From Sarcocystis neurona (taxonomy: Eukaryota; Apicomplexa; Conoidasida; Eucoccidiorida; Sarcocystidae), in assembly GCA_000727475.1 (NCBI GenBank), contig KL647300.1, positions 1,668,833 through 1,732,832 on the forward strand: DNA of 64,000 bases. Reading direction: 5' to 3'. Under the pieces are notes generated by a model, which had not been told where the DNA came from, did not search any database, and saw nothing but the letters and a program-made list of their open reading frames with translations. Made by a program: the position numbers and the translations under genes. This document shows, one piece after another, positions 13,801 to 25,400 of this stretch (position 1 is the first letter of the stretch; the number at the start of each line of letters is the position of its first letter).

Positions 13801-15000
13801 TCAAGTAGCGTCGCGCTCGATGCCGACGGTATGACAGTGACGGGGCGACTCTGGTTTCGTGTGCGCGTGCAGCCGACGTCAGACGCCGACTACAGAACTT
13901 CGCTTGTCTACGCCACATTAGTTGCCCAGTAGCCTACTAACGCAACAGTTCCCGCCTCGCTACGTCCCTGGATGCGTGCGGACAACATGTGTTCAATGGA
14001 CAAACCGTACAGGGTGCGACAGTGTTGGGCTCGCCGTATACACTCTACGTTTTGCATAGCTGCACATAGCCATGCGCCCTTCTGGTCCCGATTACCAACG
14101 TAGCCCGCACAGCAACCTTTTCACCGCAGTCGCGTTGCGTCACAGTTTTTGCGAGTCTTTCCTCTTGTGCCCGTGTATGTTCACCAGTAAAGAGGGCGTT
14201 GTGTAGCTATCGGCTCCTCGTCCGCCCTTCATATCTCAATTTTAACATACATTGCTGTCTTCGCACAGTGCCACTGATGGTACGTAGCAGGCTTCACTGC
14301 CTTGGCGTCCCTGTGAACACTGTAACCGCATCTCTCTCTTCAACAGTGAAGATTTCTACCACTGCACGCCTTACTTCCAGTCCTCAACCTCAAGCAATTG
14401 TCTCCATCTAATGCACATTGCGCGCTCCGTTCAAAAACAGTACTAGATACTCTTTGCCCGATTTCCAGGCAAAGAACCGCTTCATTCCCTGTTATCATCT
14501 TGACGACCTCCAATGTACCTGTCAGTCTTCCTCTCTAACCGAGGGCATGTGGACTTCTGAACGTGCTCCTGCGGTCGCTTTTCAACAAAAGAAGCAACAC
14601 GTGCCATGACAGGTCATGGACGTCCGGAGGCGGGTGGATACAGAACTTCACACCGTGCTTTATAGATTGACGTTCCTTCCACTGGTTGGCATATATTACG
14701 GGGGAGAAACATTGGCTTACGTCTTCCTTCAAATGGAGTCCATCGTCTTCTTGGCAGACGCTGCAGAGTCCTGGCAGTGCAGCGGAGGCCGGTTCAAGTT
14801 TGGCACATCCGTGTGATGCGGTGTGTTGACCGCCTACGAAAGCAATTAATTTTTATTGTCTTGTGCTTTCGTGTTCGCCGTGCCGCCACACAAAACACAG
14901 TACCGTACTGTGCCTACTTTTTCTGCACCATCGTGACATGCAGAACTTCATAGCATTTTCCCCTTATCCGGATGCGTGAAATATAACACTACACCGCGAC
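4871..15000. other. Plain intergenic sequence with no recognised gene
   Basis: About 10 kb of mixed-composition sequence with only short open frames on both strands and none whose translation I recognise. It lacks the CAG/CTG and TACATA tracts that fill the region from about 17.7 kb on. The only notable simple repeat is a short AC tract at 10827-10850. No tRNA cloverleaf was found. The first part presumably holds the 3' UTR of the SS18-like gene. Unspliced non-coding RNA or small multi-exon genes cannot be excluded. Confidence 0.5.
10827..10850. repeat. (AC)n microsatellite
   Basis: An ACACAC run with one G interruption, the only clear dinucleotide tract in the 5-15 kb segment. Confidence 0.9.
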
Positions 15001-16600
15001 TTCAGTTGATCTTGCTGTTGTGCGTCATTCTAGTAGGTTCCTTTCTTCCGCAGCACTCTGCTGCAGAAAAGTGCGTCTTTTTCTTCCTCTCCGTTCGTCC
15101 TCAGTGTGAAGATGCGGATGCCAGGAGAGTGCTTCTCTTTCCGCCTTGGGGTGCGGGGCCGTCTCGTCGTCTGAAATAGGCAAACGTACCGTCTTCGTAC
15201 CCCTGTTCGGTGTACGTACCGTTTTCGCCGTCCTCCTCAACTGTGTGGCGCCGCGCTGCAAAGCTGTGCTATCAACGTACACCTCCACTACAACACCGTG
15301 ACACACCCCCGTCCATGCAAAAAAGAAGTCAAATCATCAGTCGTAGACGGAGTACCAGCGACACGAGCTTCTACAGTATCAGGGAAGGGGCCGCAAAACA
15401 CACAGCATCAGCAAAAAAGCAGCGCAGCACGAGGGCCAAGGACCACTGCTCGACTGCAACAGCTCGTGTGGTGTGCTCCCGGTACAGCCCTTCCCCGTTC
15501 TCTTACTGTAGCGACGACTCGATCGCCACTTCTTCGCTGTTTCTTTAACTATGCCGTTGCCTTCAGGTTGCACGGAAACACGTGTTCTGCACCGCGTACT
15601 CTCTGAATTAGCAGCAGCGCGTCTTACGACCCCTTTATCGCGAGAACCCGCGCGTGAAACGACAGCAGCACCGACAGCTGCAGCAGCAACCGCAACAGGT
15701 GTAGCAGCAACCGACATACGGAGCGGCTCCCGCGGCAGCGGGATTGGTGGGTGAGTCTGACAGGCAGCTGGTGCAGGAGCGACCCCCGCGGCATCAGCGG
15801 CAGCGCTGCTGCTCACGAATTTCTTCTCCCTCGTTCTTTTTCTGATGTGCACACGCCGAGGAGCGAGCTGAGCAGCTCTGCCAGCCGTGGCATCGAACCG
15901 GAAAAATTTCGCTTTTCCCAATGAACCTCTAACGTTTGACGGTTTCCTGAGTGCCAGCACCAGCACACCCGTGTGCCGCTGACACTAGTACGTAGCCGGC
16001 CGTGCTACAAACGCGTCCTGCTGTCGAACTAGAACCTGAAGTAGTATTCAGACCAGCAGTAGCAGTTTTGTCCACAGTGTCACTGCGGCCGCCAGTACGG
16101 GTGACTGCCTTTCCGCTAATGTGCCGCCGCTAGCTAGTGCTGCTGCGGCTGCTGCTGCTGCTGCCACTCTAACACCTTCTTCACGGACCTCCGCGTTATC
16201 TTTACCGTCATCTCTTTCGTTTTTGCTTGTTTCAGTTCAAATTTTCCTGTGTCGTTACTCTTTCCTTTCGTTTTTCATGTTAACTGCACTCTCCACCGGC
16301 GGAGCCCCCGAGGCGCATCCAGCGCTTGCCTTCGTGTCCTTGAACACCTCGAGCGGTTACTTCATAATGAGCCGCGCGAGTCCCGTGGCATCGGCAGCGG
16401 ATTTGAGGGAGTCCAGTACGCTGCACAAGCCAGCCTCATGTGCACAGGTGCGTTCCGCACCCCTCTCGCACAAATCAGGCAGCGCATTTCCCCCGCTGCA
16501 CGTACACACCCGCTGATGCTTCCGTCGCTGTCCACTCTATAACGGACTGTTTTATTTCTAAATGTGTTAAGGCACCATGGTTGCGCAGATCGTTTCTTCT
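15000..16600. other. Possible coding patch, unrecognised
   Basis: This stretch has several overlapping open frames of 90-195 codons on both strands and two short triplet tracts (GCAGCAGCACC-type at 15663-15715 and GCTGCTGCTG at 16138-16165). These resemble the texture of genes in this genome. The frames are mostly A/S/T/R-rich and match no family I know, and I could not join them by phased splice sites. It could be an exon cluster of an unknown gene or low-complexity intergenic DNA. Confidence 0.2.
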
Positions 16601-19262
16601 TCATCAGCAGTTGTCTGAGCCTCTACTGATCGTAAAGCCCTATGTGAGTTGTGTGCGCATCTAAATTTTCCAGCGAGCAGCACCTTGGGTGTATAACACC
16701 GCACATGACACACACGCGTGTGCATACCGAGCTGTGCGTGGAAAGCGTGTTTCCGGAGCCACGGTCCTGCTGCACATATGCACAGCCACGTACCTGCGAG
16801 CCCACCATGACGTTAGATTTCTTAAGCGCCCCATATATATGAATTGTCGTCCACTCGCGTATTCAGAGACAAACCCGCTTGTGCATGATACGTGTGAGAA
16901 TAACGCTCTCTGCACATATCATCACTGACTGGAACGCCCCCGCATATACTTCCTCATTACGGAGTACTCTATAGGTGTAGCTATCCTTTGGAGTCCCCGC
17001 GACGTCACTTTTTCTGCCAGTGGGTGGTCATTGCCACACGGTGGCACACGCTCGTGCACATGTGTATACACGTATCTTAATCTCTATTTATGGAGGGACA
17101 CCTGGGATGACAGACCGCGTAAAGAATTTGTCTTCACAATTGCTCCGAATGTAAATACTCAGGGAGGATGAAGCAGGCTGCGACACAGTTCCACGACCTT
17201 CCAGTGATATCACCATTCTTCACCTGCACGCTGTGTCTTAGTATGATGGCGACGCGGATCCCATCTCTTCACGCTCTCCTCCTGTCATTTCTGGTGCAGA
17301 ACGGCGCCCATTACGTCGAATTTTTTTAGCAGTTTGGATCTCATTTTTGGGTTGGTCGTTGGCGCCAGAGGTGCAGTCGGTGAGATGTGTTCCTCGTGGA
17401 GCGCGCGACACCTGGGGTGTACTTACACCCGAGGCGTGAATCTGCTCAATATGCAGCTGGACGTGCCAAGTGTAACTACAGCTAACGTAAAACAGAAATT
17501 TATAGTGAGCACGCATAGTGACCAATCAAGGCGCATATCTTATATATATTCCCGAGCCGGCGCGTGATCACAGCGTCCAACCCTACCCACACAACCGTAT
17601 AGCTTCGAGTACATAATGCAAGCTGGGGTACTCGGCTGGTCAGTTCTGCGGTCACCATTTCTTGCAGTGCCGGCAGCACGCTGAAGTTCAGGACGTGCAT
17701 CCGCAGCGCTTGTGCTGCGTTCCGTCTCAGCGGAACTGCATTACATCCCGTTTCCAATGTTTTCGCTCCGTCGTTAGCGTGTACACCTACAGGTGCATAA
17801 ACGTGCGTTTCTGTGTATGTGTACATGTGTGTCTATATATGCGTATGTGTATGTACGGACAAACATTTTACAGATTATATATACATATATATCTATATGG
17901 GTACCTACGCGTATGTGTACGTGCTGTACATAGATTCTTTGACATCAGCCATGAACGAAGTATTACCTACTATTCATATACACGTATGTGTATATCTGCG
18001 TGTTGCGCGTAGATTTTTTGACCTCTGTGTACGATTGCTTGCTGTCTTCTTCCCCTGCGAACCTTATTGGGCGGCGGTGAGCTACAAGCCTTGCTGTTGC
18101 AACAGATATAAGGGTTCAGGTGTGCAGCTGCAGAGTACTTGTGTGTAAGAGTTAGAGAAAGAAAGGAGGAGAAACGCACATAAATATGTGTACATGCATA
18201 TGCGTGCATCAATACAACGTATACGTGGCCATATATGCCTACACGCGCACAAATATATACAGAGGTTTGGCACTTCGTGCGGCAGTTCCTGCAGCAGCGG
18301 AGCCTGTGGGTGTGTGCTGCTGCATCTGTTACGCGTGCGTGGCAGCTGCAGATCCCAGTGCGGTTTCCTGCTGCTGCATTTCCGCTGGTCGCCGATCAGC
18401 GCTGCTGCTTTTGTCGGGATCGTGTACTGGCACTCATTACAAGCAATTGTATACACGCACATTTACCGACAACAGCAGAGAACTTTCACTCATATATGTG
18501 CATACCTACGGTTTAATGTGGAATCATATCGAGGTACCTACAGAATTTTCACACTCCTGTGTATGCCTACACAGTCCAATATAGACACACCTTTCCTGTC
18601 ATTTACAGCGTGTACTGGTACTGCGTGTGCTGTTCTCACTGCTGCAGGAGGATAGACTCCCTTTTCCACCGCAGCTTCCCTACGCCATCTTGGAACTGCC
18701 GTAGACCCGCTTGTCCTCCCGCAGCCCTTCGGTGCTGCAAAAGTCGCAGTCCGTTGACGCGGCTGAGCTTCTTCTTCTTCTTCTTCTTCGTCCCCGAGCC
18801 GCTGCAGCAGCGCAGCTGTTGCTTGCTTTCGAAAGGCTGCTCCTTGGCAACGAAGCTGCAATTTTCGGCAGCTGCAGAGGACCCCCCACCGGCCTTCGCC
18901 GTAGGTCGCCCCCTTCCTGCTGCTGTTCAGGGATGTGTTAGCGCCTGCAGTCGGTCTGTGCAGCCCCGTCTCTCGCCCCGTACTACTGCTGCCTGTGGTG
19001 CTGCGGCCGCTGCTGGTGCTGCGGCTGCTGCTGGTGCCGCCATCTCAAAACGACTCTGCGAGTGCGCCTCTGGTTTTAAAGAATATTCGTGTGGGTGCCC
19101 CTGCTGAAACGCGGGCGGCACGAGTTGCTGCAGCTGGCTTTGCCACGTCTGTTGCTGCTGGTGGTCGCTGGTCGTGGCGCTACTGCTGCCGATGCTGCTG
19201 CTGCTGCGTGTAGCTTGTCGCGCTGTACCCTCGGCTGACGCGCGTTCCCTCGACTGCCAAAC
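16600..19262. other. Upstream region of the debranching-enzyme gene; transition into repeat-rich sequence
   Basis: No gene is recognised. From about 17800 the sequence gains TATATACATA tracts and CTG/CAG triplets (18290-18400, 18640-19210), the texture that then continues for about 43 kb. A one-mismatch copy of the GGGTGTACGTACACCC palindrome sits at 17413-17428. The promoter and 5' UTR of the downstream gene should lie here, but I see no definable promoter element. Confidence 0.4.
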
Positions 19263-19443
19263 ATGCCGGCCGCGACGCTGCAGGCGCCTGCCCTCTTGGC
19301 GCCCAGCAGCGATGGGCTGATGACGGCTGTCGCGGGTGGTAGCGACGAGACGGCAGCAACTCTCTTCGTCGTACATTTTGATACAGAGGGCAAGCTTGCG
19401 ATGCCGTCTCACAAAGTCACTGGAAACTTCCGTGTACGAAGAG
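19263..19443 (+). CDS. AGL: Debranching enzyme, putative exon 1
   Basis: The ATG at 19263 (context CCAAACATG) is the first Met after an in-frame TGA at 19236-19238. It encodes a leader, then [20 protein letters not shown] and TGNFRVRRG, compatible with the poorly conserved N-terminal beta segment of yeast Gdb1. Donor GTACGC at 19444 leaves phase 1, which fits the acceptor at 20673. Alternatively the frame runs on to about 19467 or beyond ([10 protein letters not shown] resembles the yeast DGLVWTNCPP region) before splicing. Start and end are uncertain. Confidence 0.45.
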
Positions 19444-22400
19444 GTACGCAGGAAGAGATACTGTTCCGTGGCATGCCTCCGCCATAGTTGAGGAACGTGT
19501 AGTTGTACTGGGTTGGAGAAAACGATATTCAGGTACAGCTGAATGGTATATGGTCGTGAAGACCTACGAATGTGTGAGAGTGAAAAGATTTACGCTGTGC
19601 TGCTGTAAACTGAAATCAATATATATGTCTATTTGCACAGGCATTTGTTTGTTGGTTGACTCAGCGACAAGTAGCGAGGTCCCCGCTTGAAATGCCAGTA
19701 AAATACACACGCAGATAATCGTGTATATATTTATGTATGGGGGAGTGTATGTTGGCATGACTGAGCAGCAAGACGTACGTGGCCAGCTCCCCGGTTGACA
19801 CCTCTGTAAAATATCAACATAGATAATATATATATATATATGTATATTTATTCACACATAAGTGTGACACATATAATCTTCCTGTGAGTACATGTACGTA
19901 GGGAGCTTCGTGTGTATACATATATATATATATATCTCTGTGTACATACAGACCTCTGTACATAAACAGACTTCCATTTATATGATATGTGTACATATAG
20001 GGGTTCGTGAATATAGACAGACGAAGATGTATGTGCACCTACCGCTTTATATATATATATAGACGCTGTCCCGTGCACGTCACATGAGAGGCAGTATGCG
20101 TGCACGTGTGTATCCAGTATTCGTGTAGAATATGTGGCCGCAGAAGTGGTCCTGTTGGAAGGATCGCAGAAAAGCTCCAGCTACTCTTTCTTTCTTCGTG
20201 TTCGAGGACGTGCCTGGCTATCGCAAAAGTTTTGAAGAACTTGTGAATGTCATACTTTGTGGATGGTCGATACGTAGATACGTGCTCGTACTGGACGTGT
20301 ACAACAGGCACGCGTACATAAAATATATATAGATACATATATAATCTACGTGCGTATGCTACAAGCATTTCAACCGGCGAGCTTCTCATGTGTCACGTTG
20401 GTACTCAGTCCACTCAATAGATAAGCCCGTGTGCAACAGTACGTAAATATATATAGTGTCTACGTGTGTATTTAACTGGCAGTTCAACCGGCGTGGACTG
20501 TCCCGAATACTGTCTCTACATCAAAACGAAGAGAGGAACTGTGCAGAGAGGGATTTCATAGGCGAAGGTCGCCAAAAGACGAATATCCATGTGGGGGAGA
20601 ATGCGCACTGCTCGAGGTGTGCCGCTGCTGCTGTTGCTGCAGGGGCGGTGGTGGAGCTGGTGGCTCTTGCAGGGACGCAGCCGCATGCAGTTGTGGGATG
20701 CGTCGCAGAAAATCCGCTGGGAGAGCTGGAGAAGCTGCCGCACTCCGTCGACGACCTGGGACACCACACGTTCGTCTTCACAGCGAACCTCGCCGGTAAG
20801 TCACCTGCATGAGCAGCAGCGCGCCCACGCGGCAGCGGCAGCCCTCGCGCAGTGGCGTGCAGTAGTAGCAGCGGCAGCAGTGGCGTGCAGTAGTAGTGGC
20901 GGCAGCAGTGGCGTGCAGTAGTAGTGGCGGCAGCAGTGGCGTGCAGTAGTAGCAGTGGCAGCAGTGACGTACAGCAGCAGCAGCAGTAGCGCGCCGCAGT
21001 GGTAACAGTCGCATGCGTCACCAGCAGCAGCAGTCCCACGCAGCAGCTGCAGCCCGCGCATGCGCTAACAGCAGCAGTTGCTTGTGTTGCAGGAGCAGCG
21101 TCTGAGGACACCACCAGCAGCAATCGCATGGAGCAGCAGCAGCAGCAGTCGCGTGCAGCAGCAGTGGCATCCGCACGCGGCCAGCAGGGCTGCATGGGGG
21201 ACCCGCAGCTGCCGTCGCACACACGCCACAGCAGCAGTAGCAGCTGCAGTGGTGGTCTGCGCAGCATCAGTTGCACCAGCAGCAGTTGCCTGAAGCAGCC
21301 GTAGCGATGACAGCAGCACCAACAGCAGCCACACAGAGGAGTAATGGTCGTTCACGAGACCGTCCCGCACGTAGTGCTGTCCGTCGCAGGAGGAAGAGCG
21401 GCGCGCAGGAGCGGCGGTTTTGTGTGGTTCGTTCTTTCGGTGGACAGCAGCAAAACGGCAGTAGCTGTCGCAATGGCCGCAGCACGCAAGAGAGCAGCGA
21501 AGGCGGAGCAGGGAGGGTTCTGAGAACCCGGGCAGCAGCAGATGCAGCGGGGCACTCCGGCGGCAGCACAACAGCGAAGCGAAAGGGGGGAGGGCCGGCA
21601 AGCGGCCGGGGAAGTAGAGGACGACCAGAAAGTCGTGGCGTGGCGTATACAGCAACAGTCCGGGTGCATGCATGTAGCAAGGACCCTCAGAGTTGCTGAG
21701 CAGAGCAGTCGCACAGAGTTTCGGCTCGGCGTAAGAGATGATGCTCTGCATGCGACAAGGCTCCTGCTTTTTCTGTATCCGGCAAGGAGAGTCGCGTGCA
21801 CCCGTGGCGAGTCAGACGCCGGGCAGCAGGACGTGTGGCCAGCAGGCCCTCACCCCTCACAAGGCAGCAGCTGCAGCAGCTGCAGCTGCAACAGAATTGC
21901 GGCGCGAAGCAGCGTCAGCGAGGGGAGAAACCGTCAGCAAAAAGACGCTCGCGCGCGCTTTGAACCAGCAGCTTAGCAGTGGGGCAGGGCCCGGAGCGGC
22001 AGTTCTCATACCGCTGGCAGCAGCAGGAGTACGCGCAGACACTTATGCTCTTCTGTGTAGGGATTCGCTTTGTAGGAGGCCGCGTATTAGCAGCAGCAGC
22101 ACCGAGAAGAGCTGTGATTCTTCTGTGAAAAGGCATCGCAGCAGGCGTGCCGCAGTACCAGTGTCAAGCACCAAGGTGCATGAGAAATGAGGAAGTTGCG
22201 ACTTGTAGTTCCAGCAGGAAACGGACGCAGGAACGTACGACTGTCAGGCCGCCAGCATTATTTGCATATGAATAGCAGTGGCAGGAGTGGTAGTATAGTA
22301 GGACGGGTTGCTGTATACTGTCTACACGTAGTAGGCCGCCAATGTAGAGTCATCACAGCAGGACACTCGTGCGGAAATAGAAGTAGCAGCACTAGTAGTA

Positions 22401-25400
22401 GTCCCGGGGGTTCAGCAGCCCGTCGTCGAAGGAGGGGTAGGAGAGTAGGACAGCAGTGAGAAGCAGTTATACTGTAGGGTAAACACGAGGAGAAGAAGTA
22501 CTTTAACATACAGGAATAACAATAGCAGCACCGGGCTAACGGTCGTAATGCTAGCCCCGCGAGTTTGTAATAGTGCTATTAGCAACCGCGCAGGAGGGAG
22601 TGGTGGTACTAACAGTGTGTGTGGTAGCAAGAGCAGTCGTAGCAATGATCGTTGTATTATAGGTGATAGCAGTAGGTGTGGGCGGTGGTAATAGTAGTAG
22701 TAGTATTATAGGTGGTAGTGGAAGTAGGTAGGTGGTTGCAGTAGTAGTAGTAGTATTACAGGTTGTAGTAGAAGTAATGCGTGGTGGTAGCAGTAGTGTT
22801 ATAGGTGGCAGTAGAAGTATTAGGTAGTGGTAGTACTAGTATTATAGGTGGTAGGAGAAGGAGATAAATGGTTATAGTAGTCGTATTGTAGGTGGTAGGA
22901 GTAGTAGGAGCATAGGGGGTGATCACAGTAGTAGTAGTAGTATTGCAGGTGGTAGTAGGAGTAGTCCTATCCTAGGTGGTAGTCGTAGCAGCAGTATTGT
23001 AGGTAGTAGTAGTGCTGTAGGTAGTGCTAGTCGTAGTAGTACTGTAGGTAGTGGTAGTGGTAGTAGTACTTTAGGTAGTAGTAGTCGTAGTAGTATTGTA
23101 GGTAGTAGTAGTAGTAGTCGTAGTAGTATTGTAGGTGGTGGTGGTCGTCGTAGTATTTGATTGGTGGTAGCAGTACTAGTATTCTAGGCGGCTGCAGCAA
23201 CAGTACGAATAGCCCGACAACGAAAAAAAGTAGCTCAGTAAAAAGAGGTGTAGTTGTCGGGAGTCCTGATAGAGGTAGGAAGCAGTCCTAGGATATCGGG
23301 TAGCGGTGACGGCGCCGTACGAGGAGGGGGAGTGGTGGCCAGGAGTTATCGTAGAAGTAGGAAGCAGTCGTAGGATATCGGGTAGCGGTGACGACACCCT
23401 GGGGGTCGTTGTGGTAATAGTAATAGTAAGAGTAGCAGGTACAGTATCGCAGAAATAGCAGAGTAACAGCACCTTGGTGTAGCAGTCGCAGCAGCAGTAG
23501 GAGCGGGCCAGCGGGGCCCTGGAGGTGCAGCGGGATTAGGAGAAGTAGTTCCTGTGCTGGTTCAAAGAGCCGGAAGCGAAGTGTCGCAGGGCTGGCAATA
23601 GTAGAGTTGAAGTAGCAGTAGCGTAGGAGTAGTAGTGGCACGGGTAGTGGTAGTATTAGTAAAGGGGGGGGGGAGAAGTTGTAGGAGTAACAGTACTAGG
23701 GGAGTAGTAGTACTTGCAGTAGTAGTAGTAGTGGGATAAGGGAGAACAGTTGCACAGCAGTAACAGTAATAGAGAAATAGCAGCAACGCAGTAGTAGTAG
23801 TGGTAGGTGGAGAAGGGGAAGAAGTTGCAGGCATAGGGAGCACTAGTAATAGAGCGGAGGTCGCATAGGCGTATTAGTCGTTGGTCCTGTTGTAGCCGCA
23901 GGAACAGCAAAAAGGCTACAGGGAGAACAGTGGCGTAGCAGGAATGGAGGAAAAGCGGGAGCGTCGCACACACGCACACACACAGCGCTTGTGCTGGAGT
24001 GAGTCTTTCCTGTAGGAATAGAGCGAGAGACTTATATATGTGGCGGAGAAACACGCCTAATAACGAAGAAGCGGTAGTAGTAGTAGTAGCAGTAGTAGTA
24101 GTGATAGGAAAACAGCAGCAGTAGCAGCAAAGCAGGCAGAGAACAGCAGCAGGGCGGTTGAGACGGACGGCGTGCTGCGACAGCTGCTGCTGCTGCGGGT
24201 TGTGCCACTTCGCGGCGACGTGGTCGTGGAGGAGCAGCAGCAGTTTTTTACTCGGGGCAGGTGAGCAGCAAGTGCAGTCGCCGGCACGACGGCGCAGTGG
24301 GAAAGAACGTGGGGCAGCAGTTTCAGAGTGCGTGGCAGTGTATGTCGCTCTCCATCTTGTAGTTCCCGAGGCGTCGTTTCCAGCTAAAGAGACGGAATGT
24401 GTTGTGTGTGTGATTCGGCCTCTGTGCGGCCTGTACGTGGTGTGGGTGTGTCCCTGTGTCATGTGTGACGTTCGGGGTGTACGTACACCCCAGGGCCGTA
24501 CCGTTTTCGACTGCAGTACCGGAATCTGGAGCGCTGGAGCAGTCGAACGGCTTTGTCGTCTCCCTCACGAGTTGCTGCTGCTGCAGCAGCCGCGGGAGGC
24601 GGCTCGTGCCTCTCTCCTTTGCAGACAACTTCTGCGTCGACGCCGCTGTCGCCGCGCAGTAGCACCGATGCCACAGCCGTCGCCGTTCGAGTGGAAGAAG
24701 AGGAGCTTTCTGTTGCTGATGCGTCTGCGGCTGCTGCCGTGCTCGGCCACGGCGCCGACAATCTCCTTGCTGCTGCAGCAGAAGCTGCCGCGCTGTCGCC
24801 TGCGTCGGTGATAATTGTCGAGCCAGTGCTTCACATCAACAAAACGCCACTGCGACAAGAGAGTATCTCTGTGCAGACTGTTCTGTCTCGTTGTCTCGGG
24901 CCCTTCTCCCGGTACGTCACTCCCTACGCCGACGCAGGAGCAGCAGCAGCAACAGAGACAAGCCGCAGCAGGAAAGCCCCGACAGTCTTGAAGCGGGAAA
25001 ACCCGCAGTCGCAGCAGCAGCACGGTAGAGGAGAAAACTGCGCCAGCAGCAGCGGAAACAGCGGCGGCAAAAGAGGAACCCCCGCAATTAGAGCGGCAGT
25101 GGAGAGGGAAGAAGCAGCAGCAGCGACTCAGTAGGACGGCAGACAACACGAGCAGGAGGAGAAGTTGTCGCAGCGCAGCAGGTGACGAACAGCAGCAACA
25201 GACATTGCACGCCACAGACGCAGCAGCATAAAGGACGCAGCAGCGAGTGTGACGTAGCAGCAGCAACAGATAGCCGCCTGCTGCTGGGACACGGGGAATG
25301 CGATGAAGAAGAACTTGAAAATAGCAACCTGAGTAGCGTCGGCTTTCCGCATGCTGTGACCCGCGGCGACGTTCTGCCTGCGAAAGAAGAAGCAGCAGCA

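Noticed and set aside
15379..15966. 195-codon minus-strand frame
   Set aside because: It is A/V/R-rich, overlaps a triplet tract, has no recognised motif and has no phased neighbours. I mention the area only as a low-confidence patch.
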